From: Rotaria socialis | Taxonomy: Eukaryota > Rotifera > Eurotatoria > Philodinida > Philodinidae | DNA: 64,000 nt | NCBI GenBank assembly: GCA_905331475.1 | Contig: CAJNYU010000400.1 | Location: 35,595 to 99,594, forward strand | Direction: 5' to 3' | Part shown: piece after piece, positions 36,349 to 49,311 of the stretch | Numbering within the stretch: the first letter of the stretch is position 1 | Layout: every line of letters starts with the position of its first letter | The notes under the pieces: model-generated | Seen by the model: only the letters and a program-made list of their open reading frames with translations | The model's database searches: none | Told to the model about the DNA's origin: nothing | Position numbers and translations under genes: made by a program

Positions 36349-37245
36349 TTACAAAAAGGATGGATCAATAACAAATGAAAATTCTCCATAGGAATATTCA
36401 TTGTGCTTTTCATCGTCTATCTTTTTTGCCATTGCTTTTCCATTCATAACTTCTTGGATGGCTTGAGCTGCTTTAATTATTAATTTTGGTTCAACATTTG
36501 GTATATTATGACCGGGTAATATTAAATCAACTTTTGAACAAATTTCAGTTAATTTTTCTAATGATTTCAAATAATCTTGAAGATTAGTTTCAGGTCGATA
36601 GAGAAGAATTGGACCTTGATAGAAAACATCGCCAACAAATAATAAACGTTGTTTTTCATCTAGAAGTGAGATGGAATCTGGTGAATGGCCAGGAGTCGAA
36701 ATCACTTGTAATTCTTGTCCTTGACCAAGATCAATACGATCGTTTTCTTTAACGTAATTATTGATTTCATATGGATGATAGCGATAGTTTTTAGGATTGA
36801 AATCTTCTGGTAAATATGTCTCCCACATCATACCTGGTTTGATCTCATTTTGTGCTTCTTCAATTGAACCTTTTGAATTCTGTTTAACAAAATCTGAATG
36901 AACACCTGAAAGCCTTCCGGGAAAACGCCAATTATCACCTGTATGATCATGATGAGTATGCGTATTTATGACTTTAAGTGTCGCCGATGAAGGTACTAAA
37001 GAATCGATCACTTTTTGAATATTTCCAATACCCATACCAGTATCAATTAATAAAGAATGTTTTGAACCAACAACCAAATAAGATATTGTTTCTTCCCAAT
37101 GGTAGGGTTCATAAATAGCGAATACATTAGGACGAACACGATAAACTTGAAACCATTCTTGTGATGGAATTGAAATACGTTCAAGTGAAGAATATTGTGG
37201 CCGTGGCAATTTTGAACACCAAGGTGGTTTTGTTGTTGAAAACAT
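36349..37245 (-). CDS. metallo-beta-lactamase-fold hydrolase, intronless
   Basis: A single uninterrupted frame of 298 residues. The zinc-site motif HTHHDH lies at 96-101, with further metal ligands His187 (TPGHSPDS), Asp206 (VGDVFY) and His246 (LPGHNI). Strand-turn motifs FAIYEPYHWEETISYLVVG and LLIDTGMGIG precede it. This is the layout of glyoxalase II-like and other MBL-fold hydrolases; the substrate is unknown. There is no signal peptide. Neighbouring genes have 2 to 15 exons, while this one has none, and its motifs recall bacterial MBL proteins. With the rotifer-like setting this makes a horizontally acquired gene plausible but not shown. An AATAAA signal lies just past the stop (about 36340). 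The start ATG at 37245 gives the full N-terminus without an upstream in-frame alternative. Confidence 0.93.
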   Translation of the reverse strand: MFSTTKPPWCSKLPRPQYSSLERISIPSQEWFQVYRVRPNVFAIYEPYHWEETISYLVVGSKHSLLIDTGMGIGNIQKVIDSLVPSSATLKVINTHTHHDHTGDNWRFPGRLSGVHSDFVKQNSKGSIEEAQNEIKPGMMWETYLPEDFNPKNYRYHPYEINNYVKENDRIDLGQGQELQVISTPGHSPDSISLLDEKQRLLFVGDVFYQGPILLYRPETNLQDYLKSLEKLTEICSKVDLILPGHNIPNVEPKLIIKAAQAIQEVMNGKAMAKKIDDEKHNEYSYGEFSFVIDPSFL

Positions 37246-40200
37246 TAATCTAAATTATTACATTTTATAGACAAAAGAAAGAACTCTTTTTTAAGATCAA
37301 AATACCGTGTTGTACTGAAACGAATGTGTTGAAAAAGTTTTAACATTAAGTAAAATATTCAAGTCTATGGATTTATTTACATAAATTATACTTTTACTTA
37401 TTATAAAAGTGAAACGAATATTTCGTAGCTACGTTTAAAAAAAAGAAAGATAACTACTATTTCAATCAGCGAAGACTGATATCTGATAAGCATGTAAGAT
37501 GTTATATCGTTGTGTTAGGTTAAACAAGTATACTTTTATTCATCAAAAAAATAAAATTGTCAGATGTTAAAATACATCATCAGTAATTGAATACTATTCT
37601 TTTGGCTTTTTTCAAGTATCTGTCATTGCTGTTTATCTAATAGATCAATACTGACCATAATGTAGAATATTCTATCAGTTAATTGAAATACAAACATTAC
37701 AGTTGTCTACGATACATTCATGTGCCAATCAAAAAGCGAAGGACAACTTACGTATATGCAAAAGAGAATGATGCAACGAAAGGAATAACAGCTTTATATC
37801 AAATTTCCTTTTAGTTATATCTCATATAGGGAGTTCACTTTTTCTTTTTAAATCAAACATGCAAAAGACCGTTCAGCACATTTCAGTTGAAATATTTGAA
37901 ATTATTTAGTTGAGAATCAAACTAGATGGTATTCGAGTTTCACTCGTATACGAAATTCGGCGCAAAGCACGAGTCGAGTACACGAAAAAATAAAAAAATT
38001 AACGGAAATAGAACAAGCAATCTTAAAATCAATTAGACATCGTTATGGCCTGATTAGTTTCATATTCACTTGAAATATACACCTTTTCCTGTCTTCAGCA
38101 GTTGTAATAACAAACAAAAAATCATTACATTTTTTTTAGTTCTCAAGTAATCATAATAGAATTCATTGCTGAGAAAACGTTTTTTTCGTGATTATTACCA
38201 TAATCCTAGAGAATATTTTTGATTGAGCATTAAATTATTTCAAAGATTCACTATTTTAGGTCAGATGCTAAGAAATAGACTATTCGCTTAGATTACTTGA
38301 TGACGTCACTTTAATTATCTCGAAACTATCAAACAATAAAACCTTTCAAAATCATCATTTTCGGATCAAATTTTTAGGCGAACAATACTTAGTATTGTGA
38401 ATTGGCAAAAAGATGTAACAACTTCGATCTCGATACTTTCATATCTAGTTGGAATGGATCTTCTCTCATTAACGGTTCTTTAGATCATCGCGTCATTTTA
38501 TCAGAAATTTTATGCGTACTCGAGTTAGAAAGAAACTAGGTGGTATTCAAGTTTCACTCGAATACGAAATGCGATGCAAAGTATTAATTCGTATCTCTTA
38601 CGAAAAATCTTCAATTCAGAGAAATCTTAAATACATTTTATGTCGACATGATGAGTTTCATCACTGAGAAAACTCTATTCTTACTTAGCGATATATTCTT
38701 AAGGATCGATTTCGATTGATCGATTAATTATCTCGCAACAAATTTCTTTCATTTTCGTCATTTTGGAATGACGTTTGTGAGTGAATGGAACTTCAGATTG
38801 AAGATCCGAAAATAGATGTGAGCAGTTCGATCTCACGTTTCAACGAATTTTCTATGATTTATGGTTCTCGAGATCATTGCGATACAAAACGACGACTTGT
38901 GATGCGTACGTCAAGTAAAAAAAAAAAAACGCGACAGGCTACATAAATGCTTCTGCTTCGCACCGCATTAAAAATACTTGTCAATATCACACAGTCGTCA
39001 AAATAGTCAATTGAAAAATTTTATTATCCGGAACAGTTACGTCAAGCTTTATATGATATTTCTCTGCTATCTCTAAAACATTCACAGAGTGAGACATAGA
39101 AGAAACCCATTTTACCATTAAGTGATCTAATGAGTGGTAGGTGTTGAAAGAAAGATATTTAAATATAATTGTGATAATGTATATGCATTTATAGTAAATA
39201 GAACAACTATCGTTGTAAACATGTTGTCAACACGTCACTTCCAATAGAAAAAAAGTCAATGCACTGACTAAATCACCACTAGTAACTAGCGAAAACATCG
39301 AGTCACTTCAGATGAAAAAAATAACGATCATAGGAATCGGAAAACTTAAATAAGACGATTGTTGATACTCACATTCATGCAAACAGAAGTCTCAACTTTT
39401 ATCTATGATCGATTTCATGAACGATGATTTTATATAGTTACTAAATAAAGTTCTGAAGAACAACGAAATGTTTTTTATTTTATTTGAAACTTGAAATTCA
39501 TTGCGTTACGAAAAGATTGCTATTTGTTCCTATCGAGCCATTATTAAGATAAAGAACTTGATTAACTAGAATTTGTATCGAAAAGAGAAGAGTTAGTCTA
39601 ATCCATGAAGTATTTATTGAATGAAATATTTCAAGGTCATTAGGTCGATAAAGACGTGTAGATAATCACTATATTTATTCTTTCAAATTCTATGTTACGT
39701 AGTAACACATGATCTGCATGCATTCAATAAAACATAAAATTTTCTTCTCCTCTTCAAAGATCAAATTTAGTTTTTACGATCTTGCCTATTTGATATTATA
39801 CGACTAGTATTGAAGCTATAATATTACCCAATCTTCAGTTTCATCATTGGGAAAAGACGAGCTCGTCAATAGTATTTTGTTTCAATTGAACATTCGTTAT
39901 GTTATTCTTCCTAGTTTCTACTTTCTTTCGACTCAATACATAATTTGTATCGATGCGTGAACAAGTTAGAAGTGATTCTTGTTGGCATGTGTCCTCTTCA
40001 TTTTTTTCTTGAGAAATCTTTTACTATTGAGCTTCGGCCGTTACGCTTCTCAAGAACATTGTGTTAAGTAAATGTTTTTAAAAAAATGAGCGATAAAGAG
40101 AGCGAAAGAAAAAACAAAATCTAACGTAAGCTAGGAGGCTTGAGGAAACTAAGCAAAGCATCGGAATTCTCTTTCGTTGAGCATTACGGTTGCTTCAATC

Positions 40201-42195
40201 AGTTATTCCATAAAATTTTCTATCAAGGTTGTGATCAGACAAAAAATATAATTGCGTAAAACGAATCATTCAAGTCGAAGCTTTTGTGAAGATATTTCAG
40301 TATATCCGATTGATTTAATTGATAGTACTGTTTGCAAACAAAATACGCAAGCATGTTCGACATATGATATTGTTTCAGGCTGTTTTAGGGTAAAGAGTTA
40401 AGCCTATAGACAGATCGATTCTCTCGATCTTGTAGTTAATCGGCAAATCTTCGTAACTTTATACATCCATCTTTCCAGCTATGGCTGTAGAGAAACTATT
40501 AAGGAAGGAAATTTTTTTTAATATATTCATGCTCTGAGCGTGAATGACACGCCAGGAAGACCGCCGATCAAGAACAAAAAAATACTTTCATCATTTAACT
40601 TCTATCTTGAACATAATAAAAAGTCACATGTAGACAAACACCGGTCATTGTTGTTCTTGAATCAAGGAAAAAGTGTCTCATAGTTGAGTCATTATTTGAA
40701 TTAATACGTATGACAATATTAGAAACAGTATGTTCCGCCCTTGCATTCATTGCACCTATTGCATTTTAAAATTATCTATCCAAATCTGTATGAGAATTTG
40801 TAGAAGAAGCACGATAGTTGATCTTAATGTACGCGAAATTTAATAGAAAATTTCTTTTTCAAACGACAATAATATCACTAGACTCCTCGTTTATTGGCAT
40901 AGTCTTTTTTTCTCTTCATTATGCGTTCTTGGTTGTTTAACTCGTGATCATTTATAGTATTTGATATTATTATTATTCTATTCATGGTCGATATAATTCT
41001 CTAGAGAATGCTCTTTTCCAAGGATTTTTACAATACATTTACTAGCTGCTGCGACACTAGAAAAATGTTAGCGTGTCGTTTACTTTCATAAGTATGCATT
41101 ATCATGTTACCATATCGTACAGAAAAATGAACATTGATATTTAAATATTCGGCATTTTGTTTGCACCTTGACTTATGGAAACAAAATAGAACACTTTTAT
41201 GAGCTCACTTGAACAGTACTCATTCCGATCTGAAATTTCTACGGCGGAAAAAAAACTTTGCTTAATGATGACGATGTTATTTAAATATAATACCAGCAAT
41301 AGATTACCTAACAAAGGTTAAACATTTCAGATTATTGGCATTTGAAGAAGAAAAAACATCAAAGAGAAATGTTCATGGTTTAAAAATGCTTCAAAAACGT
41401 GATTAACACTTTTTGACGAAGCATGATTATAATCACACAATCATGTAGCATTTAATAGTCTCCCGAGTAAACTTACATATAAAATAGTTTATTTTGTCAG
41501 TCGAGCTTGATAAATATAAGCACGAATCGCTATATTATCTATTATCAAATTGTTCAACATTCGAAATATCTTATTCATCGTGTTCAGACTTCTTAAAAAG
41601 TTTCCAAATTGCATATAAAATCCGTTGTTTCTATGATGTTAACATAGATTTTCGTTTGAAGATTTTTTTTCTTCTTTTATCTGCCAATATAGTTTTATTT
41701 CTATGTTATACGTATATATATATATATAGAAAATTATAGTATAAGAATACGGATGTTGTTCCGGGATTCTTTGTTCTTCCGTTTTCTACTGATGATTTAC
41801 ACACATTTATAATTTTTTTTATAAAAATCATGCTTCACCTCTAATACGATACTCAATTACTCCCTATTGTTTTTCTCACTATTTCCTTAAGTACATACCT
41901 TTCTTTTCTTGTACTATTCTAAAGAGTGAAAGTAAATTGTTCATAGGATAAGATCTGTAATCTAAAACGCAGGTCTCCTCAAGCTGTTTTGAACTATAGA
42001 CGTAAATCAAAATTATCAAACAACTTTGCCATTTTAAATTGTTGATAATGATCTCGATATAAAATAATTTGTAAAAGAACATATTGATATTTATTATTAA
42101 TTAAAGAAGACGAGAGAAAGAAAACAAGGAAGCAGAGAAACACACTAAAAAGAACTGAATGTATTTTTTTTGCAAGTTTTTTTAAATTTTTTTGT
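37246..42195. other. 5-kb non-coding region 3' of the homeobox gene
   Basis: No supported exon. It contains the old direct duplication at about 37.9-38.9 kb. A frame at 41494-41739 has no features. It lies between the MBL gene start and the homeobox gene end, so it may contain the MBL promoter near its left end. Confidence 0.5.
37915..38920. repeat. diverged direct duplication, two units
   Basis: Unit 1 (from about 37918) and unit 2 (from about 38534) start with AACTAG(A/G)TGGTATTC(G/A)AG and TTTCACTCG(T/A)ATACGAAAT. Further matches come in the same order: (T/C)ACTGAGAAAAC or TGCTGAGAAAAC; AATTATCTCG(A/C)AAC; TTCGATCTC; and GGTTCT followed by GAGATCAT or TAGATCAT. Spacing differs, so both copies have gained and lost sequence. 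No coding frame is shared. Confidence 0.65.
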
Positions 42196-43787
42196 TCATC
42201 TCGAACATGATCGTTGTTTAATTAAACACTGTGGTATTGTATTTTCATCTGACGTATGATCTTCATTCGTCTCGTTTACTGGTGTCGAACTACTTGACGG
42301 TGAACAATGATTATTTTCAGGTACTGGCAATGGTGATTGAGTTGACGTCGAATCCGAACAAGATTGTGGGTCGAATGTTGGCGAATGTAATTTGTCGTGA
42401 TTTGATGAACATGATGATTGAAGTAAATGTGAAAATGGATTAAAATAAAGTAATGGAAGTGGAGATGGGAGTGGAACTGGCGGGATTGATGGGGCACTAT
42501 AAACTCGTTTATCGGATCGATGTGAGCTAGCCGAACTGCAGCTACTACTCTTGCTACTCGTACTACCACCGACTGGCAATTGAGCAGGTTGATTTCGATT
42601 TTGATCCAATGATGATGACGATGTTGATGACATTTTTCTTGTACTTAATTTATGTTCAGCAGCTTCAGCATTTGAAATATTTTCAGTTTTTTTCCATTTT
42701 GTACGGCGGTTTTGAAACCTAAGTATAGAATAGTTCGAAATGCATAATGACTTTTAAAATTAGCAGAACCATTGAAAATAAATGTAGAAGAAAAAAAAGA
42801 AGAATAAGAAGTACTCGACTATGTAATTTTAGTTTTAAGCAAAGATAAAAGGTTAACTTGTTCTACTTGATTCCTGTCTCTATTACTTTAATCACTTTTT
42901 ATTATACATGCCGACTTTTTGAGACATTTTATTATTTCATATATCAAAAGAAAAGAAAAAAACCTATTTATCTAAAAATTAATGATTCTTCAAAAACAAA
43001 CATCTTTTTTTTTCAAGGCACCATATCAAATTAATTATTTATTCTAAGTATTATTCATAATTAATTCTATTCAATAGGAGATACAGAAAAATAAAACTTA
43101 TTAGAAATATACTAATTCTTAATACAATATTTAATCAATGTTTCTTTACCAAATGAGCAACTAACATCGTTGTGTCATTCTAGTCTCGTTTATAGTTTTT
43201 TTCTTCCGACAGGTAATTCATTAATAAAGAAACATGATAAGTGTTACTAATATATTATAGCTCCTGTTGTTTTTTTTTCTATAAGTATAATCCTACATAC
43301 CAAATTTTAACTTGTGTTTCAGTAACAGTTAGTAAAGTAGCCATTTCAGCACGTTCAGTTGATGATAAATATTTTTTATCTTCGAATTTTTTTTCAAGTT
43401 CAAATATTTGTTTACCCGTAAAAGTAGTTCGTGCTTTTTTCTTTTTTTTCTTTTGAGAATTTATTAATAAATCACCACCATCATCACTGTTCGAAACAGA
43501 TCGACAACGTTCTAGAAAGAAAAAAAACTTACATTTTGAAAATCAAACAATAACGAACCTTTATGATTCTTTGTTGAACGTGAACATAGATCATTTGTTG
43601 ATGATGTTTTGGAATCAGCAAGAATATCATCAATATAAAAACGTGTTATACGAGTATTTGTTGATGAACGATACTTTTCATTATGGTGATAGATATGACG
43701 ATTTGATGTCATATTTAAAGATGAAAATGGCCATGATGATGAATAACGTTGATAAAGATCATTTGCAGACATTGGCATTGTTGACAT
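42196..43787 (-). CDS. NK-class homeobox transcription factor, NK7-like
   Basis: Three exons (43787-43559, 43511-43301 and 42718-42196) join in phase to give 320 residues. The N-terminal region has an EH1/TN-like repressor motif, FYIDDILAD (residues 50-58). A basic run of six lysines leads into the homeodomain at about residues 100-159. It contains [31 protein letters not shown] and the recognition helix [18 protein letters not shown], where Gln50 and Asn51 are intact. An intron splits the codon for Trp48 of the homeodomain. The [10 protein letters not shown] and [13 protein letters not shown] segments resemble Drosophila NK7.1 more than NKX1, NKX6 or BARX. The C-terminal 150 residues are Ser/Pro-rich. 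It is a nuclear DNA-binding regulator, and the EH1 motif suggests repression with Groucho. The homeobox call is certain; the NK7 call is moderate. Confidence 0.93.
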
Positions 43788-46700
43788 GATTGAGAAATAA
43801 ATGCGTAAGAAAATCTGAAGATGACGAATATATAGAATATCAACTAATCATATTAAGCGATGGGCACTTTATGCAAACGCGTTGGCTTTTACTTAGACGA
43901 TTAACAAATTATCGAATGTGTATATAAAGATAAGATAGCCTCAAGGAATATCAGGAGAGAACGAGGGAGAGATAGAGAAGGGGGAAAAAAGAGATGAAGG
44001 AAATCGCCATTTGATGCCTGACGGTTCTTTCTATGATTGGTTAATCTATTCAATATATTGACGAACCAATCGATTAACGAGCAATTAGTATACCTGTCTC
44101 TTATTGTAAAAATTTACTGCTCTTTAAATAAATATATAAATGTGTGTGCATGTAGGTCTCTGTCAAAAAAAATCTCTCTTCTCATTTAGCTTGATTTCTT
44201 CCGCTGCATCCTTTTTACCGTCAAATTCAGTCATGTGTGAGTAGTGAGTAGTAGCATCAGAAAGGGAATCACCGTCACCATCATCTCTCATCATCTTTTC
44301 CTATTCTGACTGCTAAACTCACGCGCGTCGAATTACAATTGTCAGGTGTACAAGAGAAGAGAAAAATGATGATAATGCTCCGTTTATTTTCAACGAGCAT
44401 CAAGCGGAAAGCTAGAGAAGCTTAATGGCTACTGCGCTTTCCTATATAACAACGACTAATTGAGAGTCGGATGATGATAATGATGATCATTTCAAATTAT
44501 CATTCATGCGAAGTAATATACATATATCGATAAAGATACAAAAAAAGAAAAGAAGAGGAGAATGCTTTACTAATGATAATTGATACTACACTATATTCAT
44601 TTGTCGTATGTTTATAGATATATAATCATCTATCAAACAAAATGTTGTTATTTGACTTAATAAAAGAAAAAGCCATTAGGATAATGAGGTTGAATATAGA
44701 AAAAAGAAAAATATTAAGATTATTTAAATCTAGTTTTATTACTTTTTTAAAAGTTGTTTGCACTTAACTGTTTGTCAATTTATGTCTATGGAACATATAC
44801 GCAGGTATTTAGAGCGGGAAATTTTCTTTCACTTATTTATTCTTTAATATTACTATCTTTAAGATCATCAACATCACTACTATGTCGATGTTATTTTTCT
44901 CCCCTTCTCTCTCACTCTTTTTTTTAACTCACAAGGCACAATCAATTTGAGAGGAAGTATGAAAGAGTTGTTACTCGAGCAGCAATTAGGGACATTAAAT
45001 AGGTTCCGCTCTGGCACTCTACGACGTTGTCATCATCGAATGACAGACAGACAGACAGACACACAGATCAACGACATAGGGAACAAAAAAAAAACTAAAA
45101 AGAAAAAGATATCTAATTCTAATTTTCATACGGGTCCAATGGATCACACTTCTTACTTATTATTTTTTTTTCTTCATCCTCGTATTCTATTATAGCACAA
45201 GTAATTCTTAAAACGATCATACAGCCAAAATGACAAGCAAATATATCATAAGAATAACTAATTTGTAGATTTTTCTATTTGAAAAAACAAAACTATAAAA
45301 TGATAATGACAAGTGATGAATAATAAAAAAATCATCAAGAGACCAAACTAAATCAGTTGTAATCCATTAAATTTTCTTGGTCTTTATATTTACATGTGCG
45401 ATATAATTTAAGATTTTTTTTTGAGAAAATCTTAACAATTAGTCTAGTGGCTGTTCAATGAAAATTACATAATGACTTTCAATTAATCGATATAGTCTTT
45501 TTCTGTTCTTTCTTCTTGTTCTCGATAGATACTTGTTGTAAGATAGATATTAATAACTTAGAAAAGAAGAAGAAGGAATTTAATTCTTACTTGTTCTAAT
45601 TGTTTACTTTTATATAAGTAAATAAATAAATAAATGAAAGATACTGTTGTGTTTCTTTAATGAATAATAAAAAGAAAAATGGAATTCCAACTGTGCAAGA
45701 TCCATTAGTAAATATGCAAAGAATCTTGAAATGTATACGATCAATTGATATGACGAATGGATGGTTTCTTTTTTAGAATGATGAATCTATTCGTATTCTT
45801 CTTTTTTTGTTGTGTTTCTTTATCCACTCTCATTTAACTCATCATATAGATAGGAGGTTTGTTTATGATTGACTTGAATTGATCAAGATAGCTATGAATT
45901 GATGCCAACTATCTCAAAGAAAGTTCGATTAACAGAGAAAGAAAGAGAGAGAAAATGATGCAAGCCATTTAGTGTGAATAAGATAATAGACGATAAATAT
46001 CAATCGCTTTGACCATGTCAAACATGTATGTATATCAATCTCTATCGATAGAGCAAAGTAGCAGCATATCAACAATCATATCATCTGGAGCTAATCATTA
46101 TTGATCAGTTGGCGGTACGATTATTGAAAGAGAGAAAAGTAATGTAAGTGAGCAATATTAGCCATACCGAAGGCTACTCTTTGAAGACAGAATGTCGATG
46201 CACTTTGCTATGCCGACATTCTACGGATTATTTCATTTATACCATATGGAACGATCTGTTTGTGTTTAGTCGAATATTAAAATTTTGGTCTCGACTACAG
46301 AACTCAATTGTTTGCTAAAACTTGATAAACATTTTTGTATTTTTATTTTGTCTAATAATTAATAGGTGCTAATCCTATTATCTTCTATTAACTAAAAATA
46401 TTAAACTTGGCTGAGACAAGAAAAGCAATTTGACGTATTCAAAACTTTATTGCTAACTACATTTTAGTAGCAAATATTTTTTACTGATGACAGTGACAAA
46501 TTAAAATATTAATGTTAGAAATCTAGTATCATACGATACATTGCATTTTTAATAATTGCTTCAGGTACCCGAGCATCATTTAATCGAATGTATAAACAGA
46601 AGGGAGTGGAGCATTGAAAAACTTCGCTTCAAAATGAAGATTTTTTTTAAACATAATTTTATAAGAGGAATCAAAGAAAAAGAAATTTAGATGTGTTGCA

Positions 46701-48818
46701 AAAAAAGCGGTTTCGAACAAAAACATAAAAGTTGGCCTTTTCACCAAGTTTCGTTTATAAACAGTCACATATGTCGCAAAAAGAATATGTGAAAATTTCG
46801 AATTTTTGATGTTTTATGTAGCAAAGAAACCAAATACTTTGTAATTCATATCAAAATAATTTTTTTTATGAAGAAATAGATCTATTGAATATCTTGCTGA
46901 TTCTAGTCATAATGTAATACTTCTCGAGAATATAATATATATTTTCCAACATTGGTATTATTAGGCGCTTTATATCAGATAATGGTTGTTGAATGCGTTA
47001 TGTAAATTTAGACTATGGAAAAGAGTACGCCACAAGTTCAAATTGCGCGTGCATTTTAATTTCTATTCGATATTATTTTCTTTGAGGGAGCAGCGGGGTG
47101 TACTTGCAGAAAAGTATTCTGATATTTTCATTGGGAAAAACTGAAAAATTTTGATTTTCGCGGGGCTTTTCATCCGCTACACCTCCAGCTTCCATAGCCT
47201 CCGAACAGCACAGATAGGCAGTATTTTAATTATTCCTGGTTAAACTTTCATTTTCTTAATTTACCGATCAGTACGATAGATCTTTTGCTTTTTTATTTTC
47301 TAGTGTATACTTCGCTTGCAGCAATAGATTGCCTTAATCTGCGTTTTATTATCCGGCCTTTTATTTATTTACTTAAAACTATATGCACATGTCAAGTAAT
47401 TTGTAAACGATATAAAAGTGGACGTAAAAAGATTGTTGACGAATGATACAACGAAACAATGATTCATCTCCGGAGAGAAAGTGCATTTTGCAGAGAGAGA
47501 AAAAGAAAGAATACATCAAGCCCAACACTAAGTATTGAAAGTCAACACATGTTGCGCATTTGCTCTATTGTCAAATGCATGTTACAAATGTACTTAGAAT
47601 AGCAACATTACAATGATAAAGTGATTTTATCGAAAGTCAATAGAAAAGGTATATTCTGCAAAAAGACAAGGTAAGTGAATGAATACATCAATGCGTTTCC
47701 TAGTAAATACTTGAACTAGTAAATCTTATTTGTTAGTCGAATAAAAGAAATTGTCTTTTTCCATGTAATCTTGATGTAAGCAATGGATAACATATGTTTA
47801 ATAAAAACCTAATTGATAATAAATCCATAGCTAGTTAACAGACATCATGTTGAGTTTTACTTAGTAGATTTTCATAGGATTGTTGATTAGCTGTTAGCTT
47901 CTGTCTCACTTGAAATTCTTCATGCTTGATCAATTATCACGCAATAATATTTGTCATATATTCAATCAACATCTATTCTCTTAAGCATGTCGGCACGATT
48001 GTATCGTGTCAGGAAGAATATTTATCAGGCGCGCACATATTCACGCGTGTTTATATATATATATATATATATATATGAGTGCAAATGAGAACTACAGAAC
48101 ATAAGAAAAACTTTTCCATGTCAACATCCATTAATACTAATAGATTTCTTTTCTTTTCATCAAGTCTGCATCTTTAGCGTTTACTGTAGACTTTTCTCTT
48201 TTTTTCCTTCTTCTGTCATTCATCACTACTATTGACTTGCCTACTAAATAACGCAAGTGTTCAGACATATTATAGTCGTTTTAATTGTAGATTTTCTTAT
48301 TTTTTCTTCTTCTGCTTTTCTTCTTTACACTTAGCACCAACTTTCGATCGATCAATCGGTCGATCTACTAACGGAACGTAATCAAGAGAACAAAAAAAAA
48401 AAGAACACAACAAGAATACATGTCCACCGATCTAGTAATAATAGTAATAGAAAATCATTTCTTTGTATGTCAAGAAAAAAGAGTAGCATGACTGCATTCC
48501 TATTGCTAGCAGTCGGTCGTTCTTGATTTACTTTGATGTTCACCCGCTGTGACTTTTTTAATCTATTCTTGTTCTCGACCTTTCTCGGCGACGTCTTTGT
48601 GTAATTTTTATCTATATCCATCCATCTAGAGCATGAATTGATATTCTCTTGATTTTCTTGTTTTTCTTGTTCTGTTTCTTCTAATCCATCTATTCTGAGT
48701 GACATTTGATAAGACATGGACGATGGCAACGGCCTGATAATAATGATGATACTGATGTGGAATATCTTTGGTTGACATTCATCTTCTTCTTCCTTAGTAA
48801 AGACAAGAACAGGATCAC
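43788..48818. other. 5-kb non-coding region upstream of the homeobox gene
   Basis: No supported gene. Contents include CAGA/GACA repeats at about 45041-45062, GA-rich tracts, and an AT run near 48052-48076. Frames at 44947-45195, 46580-46768 and 48382-48834 are composed of Lys/Ser/Phe-rich strings and lack features. The region probably contains the homeobox gene promoter and enhancers, with none identified by motif. Confidence 0.5.
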
Positions 48819-49311
48819 ATGGATCTTTTTGCATTGATACTTGTTACTATTACTGCAGTAACAATTTGTGGGATTTGTCTATTTATTTTTGTCTGTGCTT
48901 TCCAGCCGAAATTTTTTCCGTAAGTAATTATTACGTACGTATATATTGGTTAAGATATTTTTATTGTTATGATTATTTTCTAGTAAATTACATGGAGAAC
49001 CAAATAGAATATATGACGAGACTGACTCGAATGCAACACCGAATGACAATGACGATGACCTGAGTGTAAAAAGTTGCGAGGTCGTCGTTGAATCAGCTAA
49101 TTTAACTCAAGACAGTTCCACACAATCAAATGGTCGAGATAAAAAAGCTTATTTAAAATCATTAGAACGCAGTCTTCGAACGGGTCGACGCATACAAGAT
49201 GAAGAAGATAATGATCAATCTGAATCTCGTTCAGGCCCATTCTATTTTATTCGTCGTTTTATTAATAAATATATACTTCGACGAACATCCAATACCGATG
49301 CAAATGCATAA
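48819..49311 (+). CDS. small single-pass membrane protein, unrecognised
   Basis: Exons 48819-48919 and 48984-49311 (donor GTAAGT, acceptor TTTTCTAG) join in phase to give 142 residues. The N-terminus MDLFALILVTITAVTICGIC starts an uncleaved-looking hydrophobic stretch of about 27 residues. A polar, acidic middle follows (DETDSNATPNDNDDD), then a basic C-terminus with RSLRTGRRIQDEED and FYFIRRFINKYILRR. The topology is probably a signal anchor with a cytosolic tail. Codon use (AAT, GAT, TTA, CGT) matches other genes in the window, and a poly(A) signal AATAAA lies near 49643. No homolog comes to mind. Confidence 0.68.

Noticed and set aside
42231..42569. Frames overlapping the homeobox C-terminus on both strands
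   Set aside because: Shadows of the Ser/Pro-rich homeobox tail.
48382..48834. 150-residue minus-strand frame
   Set aside because: Low-complexity Lys/Ser and Phe/Leu strings at the ends, no domain, and it overlaps the start of the small membrane protein gene.
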